Counted from the stretch's first letter, positions 8,252-18,261 are shown. The stretch is 64,000 nt of DNA from Gemmatimonadota bacterium (GCA_041390125.1 JAWKQN010000018.1:1-64000), one strand, 5' to 3'. A program made the numbers and translations. Notes: generated from the letters alone by a model not told the origin.

Positions 8252-8935
8252 ATGACCGAGATCGAACGCGAACCCCGTCGACAGACCCGCTGGAGCGCGG
8301 AGCGACAGGGACGGCTCGACCCGGACCAGGCCCTCGATCGGTTGCGACGAGCCTGCCACGGCGTCCGGAGCGGGGGAACGGTGCCGAAATCCCCGACCGA
8401 GCGCAACGCCCTGCTCGGCCAACGCCCCTTCGCCGTCGTCGTCTCCTGCACGGATCAGCCCATCCCGGCCTGGCGGCTGTTCGGAGACGATCCCGGGATC
8501 CGCATCGTAGCGGCGGCGGGCGGGGTGGTCGACGATCTCCAGACCTCCCGGATCGAGCACGCCTGCCGGGTCGAGGGTGCCGCCGCGCTCGTGGTGCTGG
8601 GACACACGGGCTGCGAGGCCGTGCGGCAGGGAGTCTTCCAGGCACGACGCGGCGTCCACACGCGCCTGGCGCGGGCGATGGGTGGGTTGGCGTCGGGACT
8701 GCCCCTGGAGGGTGGCCGGATGCCGCGGAGCGTGCTCGACGCCCTGATCGAACGCAATGTCGAGCGCGCCCTGCAGTCCTTGCGCGACCTCAGCTCGATC
8801 GTGGCGGCGTTGGAGCTCGGCGGGCGGTTGCGGTTGGCTGCCGCGCTCTACGACGAAGACCGTGGGGAGGTGGAGTTCCTCCCCACGGTCTCGCCCCACC
8901 GCTGGCCCGCACCGGACGAGGAACCGCTCGCCTGA
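8252..8935 (+). CDS. Carbonic anhydrase-like protein with altered active site
   Basis: A 227-residue protein of the beta-carbonic anhydrase fold. Zinc ligands are kept: Cys66, His118 and Cys121 (in LGHTGCEAVRQG), plus Asp68. The usual CxDSR motif is replaced by CTDQP, so the Arg that pairs with Asp to open the active site is missing (Pro70 in its place). The segment linking the halves also lacks the normal 'NAGN' element and reads AAAGGVVDD. Activity may be lost, lowered or redirected; a zinc-binding sensor or CS2/COS-hydrolase-like role is possible. An upstream GTG at 8237 is an alternative start. The gene is divergent from regulator copy 2. N-terminal 40 residues are Arg-rich and poorly conserved-looking. 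Confidence 0.8.
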   Translation: MTEIEREPRRQTRWSAERQGRLDPDQALDRLRRACHGVRSGGTVPKSPTERNALLGQRPFAVVVSCTDQPIPAWRLFGDDPGIRIVAAAGGVVDDLQTSRIEHACRVEGAAALVVLGHTGCEAVRQGVFQARRGVHTRLARAMGGLASGLPLEGGRMPRSVLDALIERNVERALQSLRDLSSIVAALELGGRLRLAAALYDEDRGEVEFLPTVSPHRWPAPDEEPLA

Positions 8936-9010
8936 GCGCCGGGTCGACCGGCGGCGGGAAGGTCGTCCGACCGACCGGGCCTCCCCGCCGCAGGCGAGCG
9001 GGCGCGTCGG

Positions 9011-10522
<1,512 letters not shown>

Positions 10523-10743
10523 GGCGACCTCCGGTCGATGAGGAACCCTTCCGCCCCGACCCCCCCGCTCGTTGGAACGTGCGGGGGCCCGGGAGAGAGG
10601 GCAACTCGGGAGCACCGCGGCGGCTGTCGGGCGGTGGGAAATGGCGGGGGACCCCCATGCGAGCACGGACCGGCGGGTCGACCGCGGCCCGGCCCCGACC
10701 TCAGGACCGGCCGCGCTGGGGGCGCGCCGGCGCCCGCGGCCCC

Positions 10744-11151
10744 TCAGGCCGACAGGGTCTCCGCCACCCGCTCCAGCCGGGCGCGCGCCTCGCGGGCCAC
10801 CGCCTGGATGTCCGGATCGGAGGCGAGCGCACCCACGCCCAGCATGGCGTCGGGGTCGATGATCCGGACCAGGGAGCCGCCCTCCGCGGTGGACTCCACC
10901 GTCACGTTGCAGGGCAGGAGCAGCCCCACCTCCGGGCGCGCCGTCAGGGCGCGATGGGCCAGCGTGGGATTGCAGGCGCCGAGGATGGCGTAGGGTCGGA
11001 AGTCGATCCCCAGCTTCTCGGAGAAGGCCTGGTCCAGGTCGATCCGTGTCAGCACACCGAAGCCCTCTTCCTTCAAGGCATCGGTGACGCGGTGCACGGC
11101 CGCCTCTCCCTCCAGCGCGAGCTCGATCTCGAATCCGGGCGCATCGGACAT
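10744..11151 (-). CDS. DUF302 domain protein
   Basis: A 135-residue cytoplasmic protein. The whole sequence fits DUF302: an initial beta-hairpin-helix (VHRVTDALKEEGFGVLTRID), the conserved core FRPYAILGACNPTLAHRAL, then LLLPCNVTVE and a final AMLGV...ARLERV helix. The conserved Cys residues in GACNP and LPCNV are present. The family is of unknown biochemical function and often appears beside stress or metal genes. The gene lies 54 bases downstream of the AI-2E permease gene on the same strand, so co-transcription is likely. Confidence 0.9.
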   Translation of the reverse strand: MSDAPGFEIELALEGEAAVHRVTDALKEEGFGVLTRIDLDQAFSEKLGIDFRPYAILGACNPTLAHRALTARPEVGLLLPCNVTVESTAEGGSLVRIIDPDAMLGVGALASDPDIQAVAREARARLERVAETLSA

Positions 11152-11205
11152 GGTGGTCCTCCTTCTACGACGACGGCAGACCGCGCGGACCGTCCCGCGC
11201 GGTCG

Positions 11206-12396
11206 TCAGCGGGTGGGGGCCGGCGGCAGGATGTCCCTGAACGTCTTGCCGTACACGTCCCACACCGTCACGAACACGGCGGCGACGATCGGGCCCAGGA
11301 TGAACCCGACCGCACCGAAGAAGACGATCCCCCCGAGCGTGCTGAGCAGGATCAACAGGTCGGACATCTTGGTGTCCCGCCCGACCAGCTTGGGCCGCAG
11401 GAAGTTGTCGATGGTCCCCACCACCACGGCGCACCAGATGCCCAGGCCGATCCCGGCACCCACGCTCCCGACGGCCAGCAGGTACAGGACCGCCGGGATC
11501 CACACCAGCGCGGCGCCCACGCCGGGGATCACGGAGAGCACGACCATGACGGTTCCCCAGAACGCAGCGCCCTGCACGCCCGCCAACCAGAAGGCCACAC
11601 CGGCGAGCGCGCCCTGGAGGATGCCGATCACCATCGACCCCTTGAGCGTGGCCCGGGTCACGGAGACGAAGCGTTCGACCAGACGGTTCTCGTCCTCCGG
11701 TGACAGCGGCAGCAGATAGAGCATCCGGTCCAGCGTGCGCTGCCCGTCCAGCAGGAAGAAGTACATCGCGTAGAGCACGATGAAGAGCTGGAGCACTACG
11801 CTCAGGGTGCCGCGGGTGACGGCCGCCAGCCCGGCGACGACGAAGGTGCCGGCCGTGCTGGCCACGTCGCCGAGGCGCGCGAGGATCTCCTGCTGTTCGG
11901 GGATGGCGTCGCGCAGCATCGGGATGCGGTCGATGAACGGGATGCGGTCCAGCAGGGCGTCGAGGCCGCCGGGCCGCGCCAGCTGCTCTTCGATCCAGGG
12001 CCGGGCCGATTCCGCCACGCCGAGCGCCTGCGAGGCCACGAGGGTGAGGAAGCCGGCGGTGGGCAGCACGATCAGCAGCAGGACGAACAGCACGGTCAGC
12101 GCGGAAGCCAGTCGCATGCGGCCGTCCACACGCTTCCCGATCCACTCGTAGATCGCGTGGAACATGCCGGCGAAGATGGCGGCCAGCAGGACCGAGACGA
12201 GGAACGGTCGGATGACGGCCAGGAACATGACCGTCACGAACGCGACGAGCAGCAGCAGGGCGCGCTTGCGGAAGCGGTCGCGCTCGCGCTCGAGGTCCCA
12301 CTCGCTGCTCACACCTGTGTCCTCGTTCGGGTGCGACCGGCCCACCAGCGGGCGGGACGCCGGCCGCTCGGACGGCTCGCCGGGATCGCCGCTCAC
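11206..12396 (-). CDS. AI-2E family transporter (UPF0118/PerM-type permease)
   Basis: A 396-residue membrane protein. Hydrophobic segments are clustered as in this family: two N-terminal (ALLLLVAFVTVMFLAVIRPF and SVLLAAIFAGMFHAIYEWI), one near residue 95, and five in the C-terminal half ending FFGAVGFILGPIVAAVFVTV. Members include TqsA-type autoinducer-2 exporters and Na+/H+ antiporters; the substrate is not predictable. The GTG start overlaps the stop of the upstream M28 gene in a GTGA tetranucleotide (12393-12396), with GGAGCG as ribosome site, so translation is coupled. The first 35 residues are hydrophilic and may be a cytoplasmic tail. Confidence 0.92.
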   Translation of the reverse strand: MSGDPGEPSERPASRPLVGRSHPNEDTGVSSEWDLERERDRFRKRALLLLVAFVTVMFLAVIRPFLVSVLLAAIFAGMFHAIYEWIGKRVDGRMRLASALTVLFVLLLIVLPTAGFLTLVASQALGVAESARPWIEEQLARPGGLDALLDRIPFIDRIPMLRDAIPEQQEILARLGDVASTAGTFVVAGLAAVTRGTLSVVLQLFIVLYAMYFFLLDGQRTLDRMLYLLPLSPEDENRLVERFVSVTRATLKGSMVIGILQGALAGVAFWLAGVQGAAFWGTVMVVLSVIPGVGAALVWIPAVLYLLAVGSVGAGIGLGIWCAVVVGTIDNFLRPKLVGRDTKMSDLLILLSTLGGIVFFGAVGFILGPIVAAVFVTVWDVYGKTFRDILPPAPTR

Positions 12397-14141
12397 CGAC
12401 GCTCCAGCACCGCCTTCACCGTGACGCGCTGACCGTCGCGCAGCACCACGATGTCCACCGCGTCGCCGGGCTGGAAGTCCTGCAGCGCGTACGTGTAGGT
12501 GTAGAGGTCCGTGACCTCCCTGCCCCCGAACTCCACGATCACGTCTCCCTTCTGGATGCCCGCCTTCTCGGCCGGGCTGCCTTCCCGGACGCCCGTCAAC
12601 CGCACTCCGGTGCCTTCGAATGGCGTCATGTCCGGGATCGACCCCAGGTAGGGACCGTACCCGCGGGAGGCCTGCGGCTCCTCCGACGCCTCCGGGTTGG
12701 AGGCCACCGCGGTGGGCTTGCCCACGCCACTCACGAGCGTGAGCTCGGCCGGCGCACCGCGTACCCCGGCCAGCTCACCGGCCACGCCCGCCACCAGGTC
12801 GGCGATGCGCTCGAGGCCCGGCCCGTCGATCCGCTCCCAGTCGTCCGAGGGACGATGGTAGTCCTCGTGCGTGTTGGTGAAGAAGTGCAGGACCGGGATG
12901 TCCTCCCCGTAGAACGAGCTGTGGTCGGAGGGGCCGTACCCGTCGGGTGCGGGCAGGAAGCCGATGGGGTGCTCGATGCGGGCGTTGGAGCGCTCCAGGA
13001 TCTCGCGCCATTGTGGGGCCGTGCCCGCACCGAAGATCGTGAGCGAGCCCGTCTCCAGCCGCCCGACCATGTCCATGTTGATCATGGCCACCACGTCCTC
13101 CAGCGGGACGGTGGGCTCCTTGACCCAGTGGCCCGAGCCCCACAGGCCCCGTTCCTCACCGCTGAACGCCAGGAAGAGGACGTTGTACGTGGGCCGTGCC
13201 GGATCGGCCGCCATGCGGCGGGCGACCTCGATCAGCACCGCGGTCCCCGATGCATTGTCGTCCGCGCCGTTGTGGATCTGCCCCCACGCGTCGGGGGCCA
13301 GCGATCCCTGTCCTCCACGACCGAGGTGGTCGTAGTGCGCACCCACGACCACCCAGGGGGCGGTGGGTCCGCCGGTGCCGGGAAGCACGCCCACGACGTT
13401 GCGGGCGTCGCCGAAGCGGGCGTCCACCTGGGTCATGAGCTCGGCCGGGCGCTCCGCCGTGGCGGCCTCGGCCAGCGCGGCGGAAGCGGATCCCGTCACG
13501 GCCGCGACCGGGAGGGGCAGGGCGGGGCGGCGCTCGGACGCCACGTCGGGCAGGCCGGCCGGCATCCGGAAGATCACACCGGCTGCGCCCTGACGCGCCG
13601 CCATCGCGGCTGTGTAGTGCACGTCCACATCCGCGCGCTCGATCGGGATCACGACGATCCGGCCGGTCAGCGGGGCCGCTCCGGCGGGCGCGTGCGGGTC
13701 TTCGATGGTGCCCCGATCCCGCGCGATCAGCGCTCCTTCCGCCATGTCCGTGCCCGAGAAGCCGAGCGGGACCCAGGCCTCATCGATGGGGTAGGGGGTC
13801 CCCGCCACGGACAGGAGGTTGTGGGTGCCGCGCTCCGCGCCCACGCGCACGCGGAACGTCTGCTCCCACGCACCCTCGAGACCGGGGGCCAGACCGAGGG
13901 CCGCGAATTCCGCCTCGATGTAGGCGGCGGCGCAGCGCTCGGCCGCGCTCGCGACCTCACGGCCCTCCAGCGCGTCGTCCGCGAGGTAGCGCACGTGGCG
14001 CAGCGCGCCCTGCACGCCGGCCACGATGGGACCGGCAGCGGGACACGACGCCGCCGTCTGGGCGGGCAGCACGTGGGGAACCGCGGTGGCCGCGACCAAG
14101 GCGATACGCGGCAGAACGATCCTCGAACGGAACCTGGTCAT
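12393..14141 (-). CDS. Secreted M28 family aminopeptidase with PDZ domain
   Basis: A 582-residue exported zinc peptidase. The signal peptide runs to VPHVLPAQ. A protease-associated (PA) insert precedes the catalytic core. Metal and catalytic motifs are GAHYDHLG near residue 267, HNGADDNASGTAVLIEVAR, the catalytic FSGEERGLWGS, and a final His in SDHSSFYG/HEDYHRPSDD. A PDZ domain (about residues 495-580) ends the protein and contains GSPAEKAGIQKGDVIVEFGG. The architecture is common in Gemmatimonadota and Bacteroidota. The ATG at 14141 overlaps the divergent start codon of the neighbouring PD40 gene by two bases. It heads a leftward run with the AI-2E and DUF302 genes. Confidence 0.92.
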   Translation of the reverse strand: MTRFRSRIVLPRIALVAATAVPHVLPAQTAASCPAAGPIVAGVQGALRHVRYLADDALEGREVASAAERCAAAYIEAEFAALGLAPGLEGAWEQTFRVRVGAERGTHNLLSVAGTPYPIDEAWVPLGFSGTDMAEGALIARDRGTIEDPHAPAGAAPLTGRIVVIPIERADVDVHYTAAMAARQGAAGVIFRMPAGLPDVASERRPALPLPVAAVTGSASAALAEAATAERPAELMTQVDARFGDARNVVGVLPGTGGPTAPWVVVGAHYDHLGRGGQGSLAPDAWGQIHNGADDNASGTAVLIEVARRMAADPARPTYNVLFLAFSGEERGLWGSGHWVKEPTVPLEDVVAMINMDMVGRLETGSLTIFGAGTAPQWREILERSNARIEHPIGFLPAPDGYGPSDHSSFYGEDIPVLHFFTNTHEDYHRPSDDWERIDGPGLERIADLVAGVAGELAGVRGAPAELTLVSGVGKPTAVASNPEASEEPQASRGYGPYLGSIPDMTPFEGTGVRLTGVREGSPAEKAGIQKGDVIVEFGGREVTDLYTYTYALQDFQPGDAVDIVVLRDGQRVTVKAVLERR

Positions 14142-15258
14142 GAATCGAACGCTTCTGTCTGCAGGAGTGCTGGCCCTGGCCGCCCTGGCGGCCTGCCAAC
14201 CGTCGGAATCTCAACCCCCGGCGGGCGCGGACGATCCCTCCGCGGCCGGGGGGGGCGCGATGGAGGAGGGTGCCCTACACGACGCCCGGGAGATCCACCT
14301 CCGGAACGTGCGCCAGCTCACCTTCGAAGGCCAGAACGCCGAGGCGTACTTCTCCTTCGACGGGACCCGGCTCACCTACCAGACCACGCCCCGCACCGAC
14401 GGCCCGGCAGACGCGGTCTGCGACCAGATCTACACCATGGATCTGCAGGGTCAGAACCGCGAGCTGATCAGCACCGGGACGGGACGCACCACCTGCTCCT
14501 ACTTCTATCCCGCCGGCGATCGGATCCTGTTCGCGTCCACGCACGAGACCGCGGACGCGTGCCCGGCTCCGCCCGACTTCTCGCGGGGGTACGTGTGGGC
14601 GCTCTACCCGAGCTACGACATCTACGTGCGCGACCTCGAGACGGATGCGCTCTCGCAGCTGACGGATACGCCGGGCTACGACGCGGAAGCCACCATCTCG
14701 CCTACGGGCGACCGCATCATCTTCACGAGCGTGCGCGACGGGGACCTCGACCTGTACTCGATGAACCTGGACGGTTCGGACGTGGTGCGGCTCACGGACC
14801 GTCCCGGCTACGATGGCGGCGCATTCTATTCGGCGGACGGGTCCAAGATCGTGTGGCGGGCCGACTATCCCCAGAGCGAAGAGGCGCTCGCGGAGTATCG
14901 CGCGCTGCTGGCCGACGGGCTGATCCGGCCCTCCGAGCTGGAGATCTGGGTGATGAACGCCGACGGTACGGACAAGCGGCAGATCACCGACGTCGGGGGC
15001 GCGAACTTCGGACCGTATTGGCACCCCGACGGCGAGAAGATCATCTTCAGCTCGAACCACGACGACCCGCAGGGCCGTGAGTTCGACCTGTACATGGTCA
15101 ACGTGGACGGCAGCGGTCTGGAGCGGATCACCTACACGCCGGAGTTCGACGGCTTCCCCGTCTTCAGCCCGGACGGTCGCTACCTGGTGTGGGGCTCCAA
15201 CCGCGCCAACGACCTGGAAGGCGAGACCAACATCTTCATCGCCGAGTGGGTGCCGTGA
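14140..15258 (+). CDS. PD40/TolB-like beta-propeller lipoprotein
   Basis: A 372-residue exported protein. The ATG at 14140 opens a classic lipoprotein signal (MNRTLLSAGVLALAALAAC), which fixes the start. The rest is a six-bladed propeller built of PD40 (WD40-like) repeats: recurring blocks such as AYFSFDGTRLTY, ATISPTGDRIIFTS, FGPYWHPDGEKIIFSS and FPVFSPDGRYLVWGS, each followed by a 'D-L-Y-x-M-N/D-G-S' strand. Such proteins bind partners at the outer envelope or prevent misfolding; no enzymatic site is visible. Its start codon overlaps that of the divergent M28 peptidase, so its promoter must lie inside the peptidase gene or be shared. A perfect hairpin follows. Confidence 0.9.
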   Translation: MNRTLLSAGVLALAALAACQPSESQPPAGADDPSAAGGGAMEEGALHDAREIHLRNVRQLTFEGQNAEAYFSFDGTRLTYQTTPRTDGPADAVCDQIYTMDLQGQNRELISTGTGRTTCSYFYPAGDRILFASTHETADACPAPPDFSRGYVWALYPSYDIYVRDLETDALSQLTDTPGYDAEATISPTGDRIIFTSVRDGDLDLYSMNLDGSDVVRLTDRPGYDGGAFYSADGSKIVWRADYPQSEEALAEYRALLADGLIRPSELEIWVMNADGTDKRQITDVGGANFGPYWHPDGEKIIFSSNHDDPQGREFDLYMVNVDGSGLERITYTPEFDGFPVFSPDGRYLVWGSNRANDLEGETNIFIAEWVP

Positions 15259-15294
15259 GCGCGCGCTGACGGGGCGATCGCCGCGTCGAAGGGA

Positions 15295-15329
15295 ACGGGC
15301 CCCCGGAGCCGGTCGCTCCGGGGGCCCGT
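15295..15329. terminator. Perfect 15-bp bidirectional terminator hairpin
   Basis: Left arm 15295-15309, loop CGGTC, right arm 15315-15329, with no mismatch. It separates the convergent PD40 lipoprotein and NUDIX genes, 36 bases after the first stop and 15 bases beyond the second. Confidence 0.85.
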
Positions 15330-15343
15330 GTCGTTCGCGTGCC

Positions 15344-16090
15344 TTACGCCGAGCGGGGCGTCCGCCAGGACTCGATGAACGTCTTGAGGATCCGGTAGGT
15401 CAGTCCCCAGACGATGCGGCCGTCCAGCTCGTAGGCGGGAAACTCCCGGATGGTCCCGATCAGGGGGATGTCCACCGTGCGCTGCCGGGACGGATCGAGC
15501 AGGTGCGCGAGCGGCACCCAGTGGACGGAGGCGATCTCGCCGGCCTCCGGGAACGCCTCCGTCCGCGAGGGCGCGGCGAAGACGAACGGGTGCACGTCCA
15601 GCGTGGGCAGGCGCCGCGACTGCGGGCTGATGGAGTCCAGGCGCCCGAGCGTCCAGCTCGAATCGAGCAGCACGCGCGTCTCCTCGGCGGTCTCGCGGAT
15701 GGCGGTGGCCACCAGGTTGGGATCGCCGGGATCCCGGCGGCCGCCCGGCAGCGCCATGTGGCCGGACCAGGGGTCGCGGGGGCTCTCGGCGCGCTTGACC
15801 AGCAGGAACTCCAGGTCTTCCGCGGCCGGCCGCAGGACGATGGCCACCGCCGCCTCCCGGCCGGGGCGGGCGTCGAAGGGTCGCCCGTCCGCATTAAGGC
15901 TGGCGGGGTCCAGGCCGGCCCGGATCCGGTCGAAGCGCAGGTCGAGCGGTTGCAGGTACATGGGCGCGTCGTGCGTGGGCGCGAGGGACGAGGTGTGGCG
16001 CCGGCCCTGCAAATCGCGGGCCCCCGTGCTGCGATCGGGGCCCACGGGCGTGCCGTCCTCGACGATCGGAGCGCCGCGGCCTCTGCTCAT
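15344..16090 (-). CDS. NUDIX hydrolase, CoA pyrophosphatase-like
   Basis: A 248-residue cytoplasmic pyrophosphohydrolase. The NUDIX box starts at LPGGRRDPGD and ends RETAEET, with the RExxEE catalytic core. The preceding VAIVLRPAAEDLEFLLVKR and the C-terminal GLTYRILKTFI match the CoA-pyrophosphatase (YeaB/NudL) group, which trims CoA and its derivatives. The ATG at 16090 overlaps the QueE stop as ATGA, indicating coupled translation. The first 40 residues look unconserved, and the ATG at 15961 (MYLQPLDLRFDRI) is a serious alternative start. It is the last gene of a four-gene leftward operon. Confidence 0.9.
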   Translation of the reverse strand: MSRGRGAPIVEDGTPVGPDRSTGARDLQGRRHTSSLAPTHDAPMYLQPLDLRFDRIRAGLDPASLNADGRPFDARPGREAAVAIVLRPAAEDLEFLLVKRAESPRDPWSGHMALPGGRRDPGDPNLVATAIRETAEETRVLLDSSWTLGRLDSISPQSRRLPTLDVHPFVFAAPSRTEAFPEAGEIASVHWVPLAHLLDPSRQRTVDIPLIGTIREFPAYELDGRIVWGLTYRILKTFIESWRTPRSA

Positions 16091-16806
16091 ACGCCCTTCG
16101 CGGACGGACCCCACACCGCCTTGTGCAGCTGGAGCTGCAACCGGAAGGGCAGCCCGGACGCGAGGATGCGCTCGGACAGGGCGCGCAGGAAGGGACTTCC
16201 CTCCGGATCGTGACCCACGCGGTCCCAGACGGGCGAGACCAGGAGCGCGGCCAGCCGGCCCTCCCGTACGCGCGTGTCCAGGCCGTGCTCGCGCACCCGG
16301 GCCTCGGCCCAGTCCAGATCCTCCAGGTCCGCGACCACGAACTTGAGCTCGTCGTGCCGGGTCAGATGGTCCAGGTTGCCCCACAGGGTACGCGCGCTCT
16401 CGCCCGAGCCCGGGCACTTCAGGTCCATCACCTTCACGGCCCGCGGGTCCAGGGGGGCGACGTCGAAGGCGCCGGACGTCTCCACCAGCACGGTGTACCC
16501 GGCGTCCAGCAGCCGACGCACCAGGTCGTAGGCGCCGGGATGGGCCAGCGGCTCCCCTCCCGTGACCTCCACCAGGCGGGTGCCGAACGCGGCCACGGCG
16601 GCCTCGATCTCGGCGAATGTCATCCGGGTGCCGCCGTGGAAGGCGTACTCCGTGTCGCACCACACGCAGCGCAGCGGGCAGCCGGTCAGCCGCACGAAGA
16701 CGCAGGGCAGCCCCGCCCAGGTGGACTCCCCCTGGAGGGAGTGGAAGATCTCGGTGATGCGAAGGAAAGGCGGGGCCGAGACCGGAGACGGGACCGAGCC
16801 GCTCAC
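16087..16806 (-). CDS. queE: 7-carboxy-7-deazaguanine synthase QueE (radical SAM)
   Basis: A 239-residue radical-SAM enzyme of the queuosine pathway. It rearranges 6-carboxy-5,6,7,8-tetrahydropterin to 7-carboxy-7-deazaguanine. The N-terminus ITEIFHSLQGES binds substrate, the cluster motif is CxxxCxxC (CPLRCVWC, about residues 41-48) followed by DTEYAFHGG, and EVTGGEPL is the SAM-binding glycine segment. ETSGAF and VMDLKCPGSGE are further family signatures. The GTG at 16806 overlaps the proline dehydrogenase stop as GTGA. QueC, QueD and QueF are not in the window, but QueG is about 6 kb away. Its place in an operon with proline dehydrogenase is unusual. Confidence 0.95.
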   Translation of the reverse strand: MSGSVPSPVSAPPFLRITEIFHSLQGESTWAGLPCVFVRLTGCPLRCVWCDTEYAFHGGTRMTFAEIEAAVAAFGTRLVEVTGGEPLAHPGAYDLVRRLLDAGYTVLVETSGAFDVAPLDPRAVKVMDLKCPGSGESARTLWGNLDHLTRHDELKFVVADLEDLDWAEARVREHGLDTRVREGRLAALLVSPVWDRVGHDPEGSPFLRALSERILASGLPFRLQLQLHKAVWGPSAKGV

Positions 16807-17762
16807 CGGCCGTCCCGGCCGTGGTTCCCGAACAGGGAGCCGAGCGGCGATTCCTTCAGCACGCTGCCCGCCAGGAACACCACGTTGGCGGGGCGTTCGG
16901 CCAGGCGGCGCATGAGGTAGGGGTACCAGGCCTCCCCGAACGGGATGTACACGCGCACGCGCCACCCCTGCGCCACGAGCTGCTGCTGCAGGTCGCGGCG
17001 CACGCCGTGCAGCATCTGGAACTCGAAGCGGTCCGCGCCGATCCCCTCGCGGTTCGCGTACTCCAACGTGGCGCGGATCATGGCGTCGTCGTGGGTGGCG
17101 ATGCCGGGGTAGTGGCCGCGCGAGAGCAGCACCTCCATGGCCCGCACGAAGCTCGCGCGCACCTCCTCACGGTCCTGGTAGGCGAGGCGTTCCGGCTCGG
17201 CGTACGCGCCCTTGCAGAGCCGGACCCGCGCGCCCAGGTCCACCATGCGCTCCACGTCGGCCTGCGTGCGGCGCAGATAGGACTGCAGCACCACGCCGAT
17301 GTCGCGCACACCCTCCGACCAGAGCGTGCGGAACGCGGAGAGCGTGCGGTCCGTGTAGTCGGAGGACTCCATGTCGAAGCGCACGAAGATCCCGCCCGCC
17401 TGCGCCTGCTCCAGCACCCGTCCCAGGTTGGCGCGCAGGAAGGTGTCGGAGATGTTCTGGCCCATCTGGGTGAACTTGAGCGAGACGTTGGCGTCCAGCC
17501 CGTCCCGGCGGATCCGCTCCAGCACCTCCACGTAGCGATCCGCCGCGGCGCGTGCGGCTTCCTCGCTCTTCACGGATTCGCCGAGGTAGTTGGCGGTGGC
17601 GGTGAGCCCTTCGGCGTTGGCGGCGCGCACGGCGTCCACCAGCTCGTCCACGGTCTCGCCGGCAACGAAGCGGCGACTGAGGCCGCGCGTCAGCGGCGTG
17701 CCGGTGATCAGACGCCGCGCGGCGGAGGATTCGCTCAGGAACAACAGGCCTTGGCGCAGCAC
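16803..17762 (-). CDS. Proline dehydrogenase (monofunctional, PutB-type)
   Basis: A 319-residue FAD-dependent TIM-barrel enzyme that oxidises proline to 1-pyrroline-5-carboxylate, feeding electrons to the quinone pool. Family segments in order are NVSLKFTQMG, FVRFDMESSDYTDRTL, VLQSYLRRT, RLCKGAYAEP and, at the C-terminus, VRVYIPFGEAWYPYLMRRLAERPAN, which binds substrate and FAD. The length matches the single-function bacterial enzyme rather than bifunctional PutA. No P5C dehydrogenase gene is in the window. It starts 6 bases after the upstream small gene and overlaps queE as GTGA, so it sits in the middle of a coupled operon. Confidence 0.95.
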   Translation of the reverse strand: MLRQGLLFLSESSAARRLITGTPLTRGLSRRFVAGETVDELVDAVRAANAEGLTATANYLGESVKSEEAARAAADRYVEVLERIRRDGLDANVSLKFTQMGQNISDTFLRANLGRVLEQAQAGGIFVRFDMESSDYTDRTLSAFRTLWSEGVRDIGVVLQSYLRRTQADVERMVDLGARVRLCKGAYAEPERLAYQDREEVRASFVRAMEVLLSRGHYPGIATHDDAMIRATLEYANREGIGADRFEFQMLHGVRRDLQQQLVAQGWRVRVYIPFGEAWYPYLMRRLAERPANVVFLAGSVLKESPLGSLFGNHGRDGR

Positions 17763-17768
17763 GGCAGG

Positions 17769-18128
17769 TCAGTCGTCCGAGAGATCCGCGGTCTGTTGCC
17801 GGATGGCGTCGTTGAGCAGCTCCTTGACGTGCACGAGCTGCAGGCGGCCGAGCGCCTCCTCCACGTGGATGCGGTGGCGGCCTTCCACGAGGGTGGGCGT
17901 CTGGACGTGGCCCACCACGCCGAGCCCCGTCTGGGCCCACCGCGGGAAGACCAGATAGCCCACGTACGGGGCCCGCAGGTCCCCCTGGCTCTCGATCTCG
18001 ATGGACACGGTGTAGGGGTGCCCGTCCGGGCCTTCGAACGACGGCGGTCGCTCGTGGATGGACAGGTATCCACCCAGCGTGCCGTCCGGGAGCTCGCCCT
18101 TTCCGTTGGTGTGGTCCTCGTTCGCCAT
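17769..18128 (-). CDS. Conserved-looking hypothetical protein, 119 residues
   Basis: I do not recognise the family. The protein is hydrophilic, with no signal peptide or membrane segment. It begins MANEDHTNGKGELPDGTLGG, has a central beta-rich part (YTVSIEIESQGDLRAPYVGYLVFPRW) and ends in an amphipathic helix (EALGRLQLVHVKELLNDAI). The ATG follows GGATGGCGA-like sequence; no better start is seen. It is the first gene of the operon with proline dehydrogenase, QueE and NUDIX, with only 6 bases to the next start, so a role tied to these metabolic genes is possible but unproven. Confidence 0.7.
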   Translation of the reverse strand: MANEDHTNGKGELPDGTLGGYLSIHERPPSFEGPDGHPYTVSIEIESQGDLRAPYVGYLVFPRWAQTGLGVVGHVQTPTLVEGRHRIHVEEALGRLQLVHVKELLNDAIRQQTADLSDD

Positions 18129-18261
18129 CCTTCAAGCTAGCAGGTTCGGGCCGCTCGCGTGGCCAGGGGTCGTTCTCTCGCGTGGCCGGGGTCGTTCTGC
18201 GGGGCTCCGTCGACCCCCCGCAGCGGTGGACGCGGCCGGCCCCTGCGGGTAGAGTCCTGCC

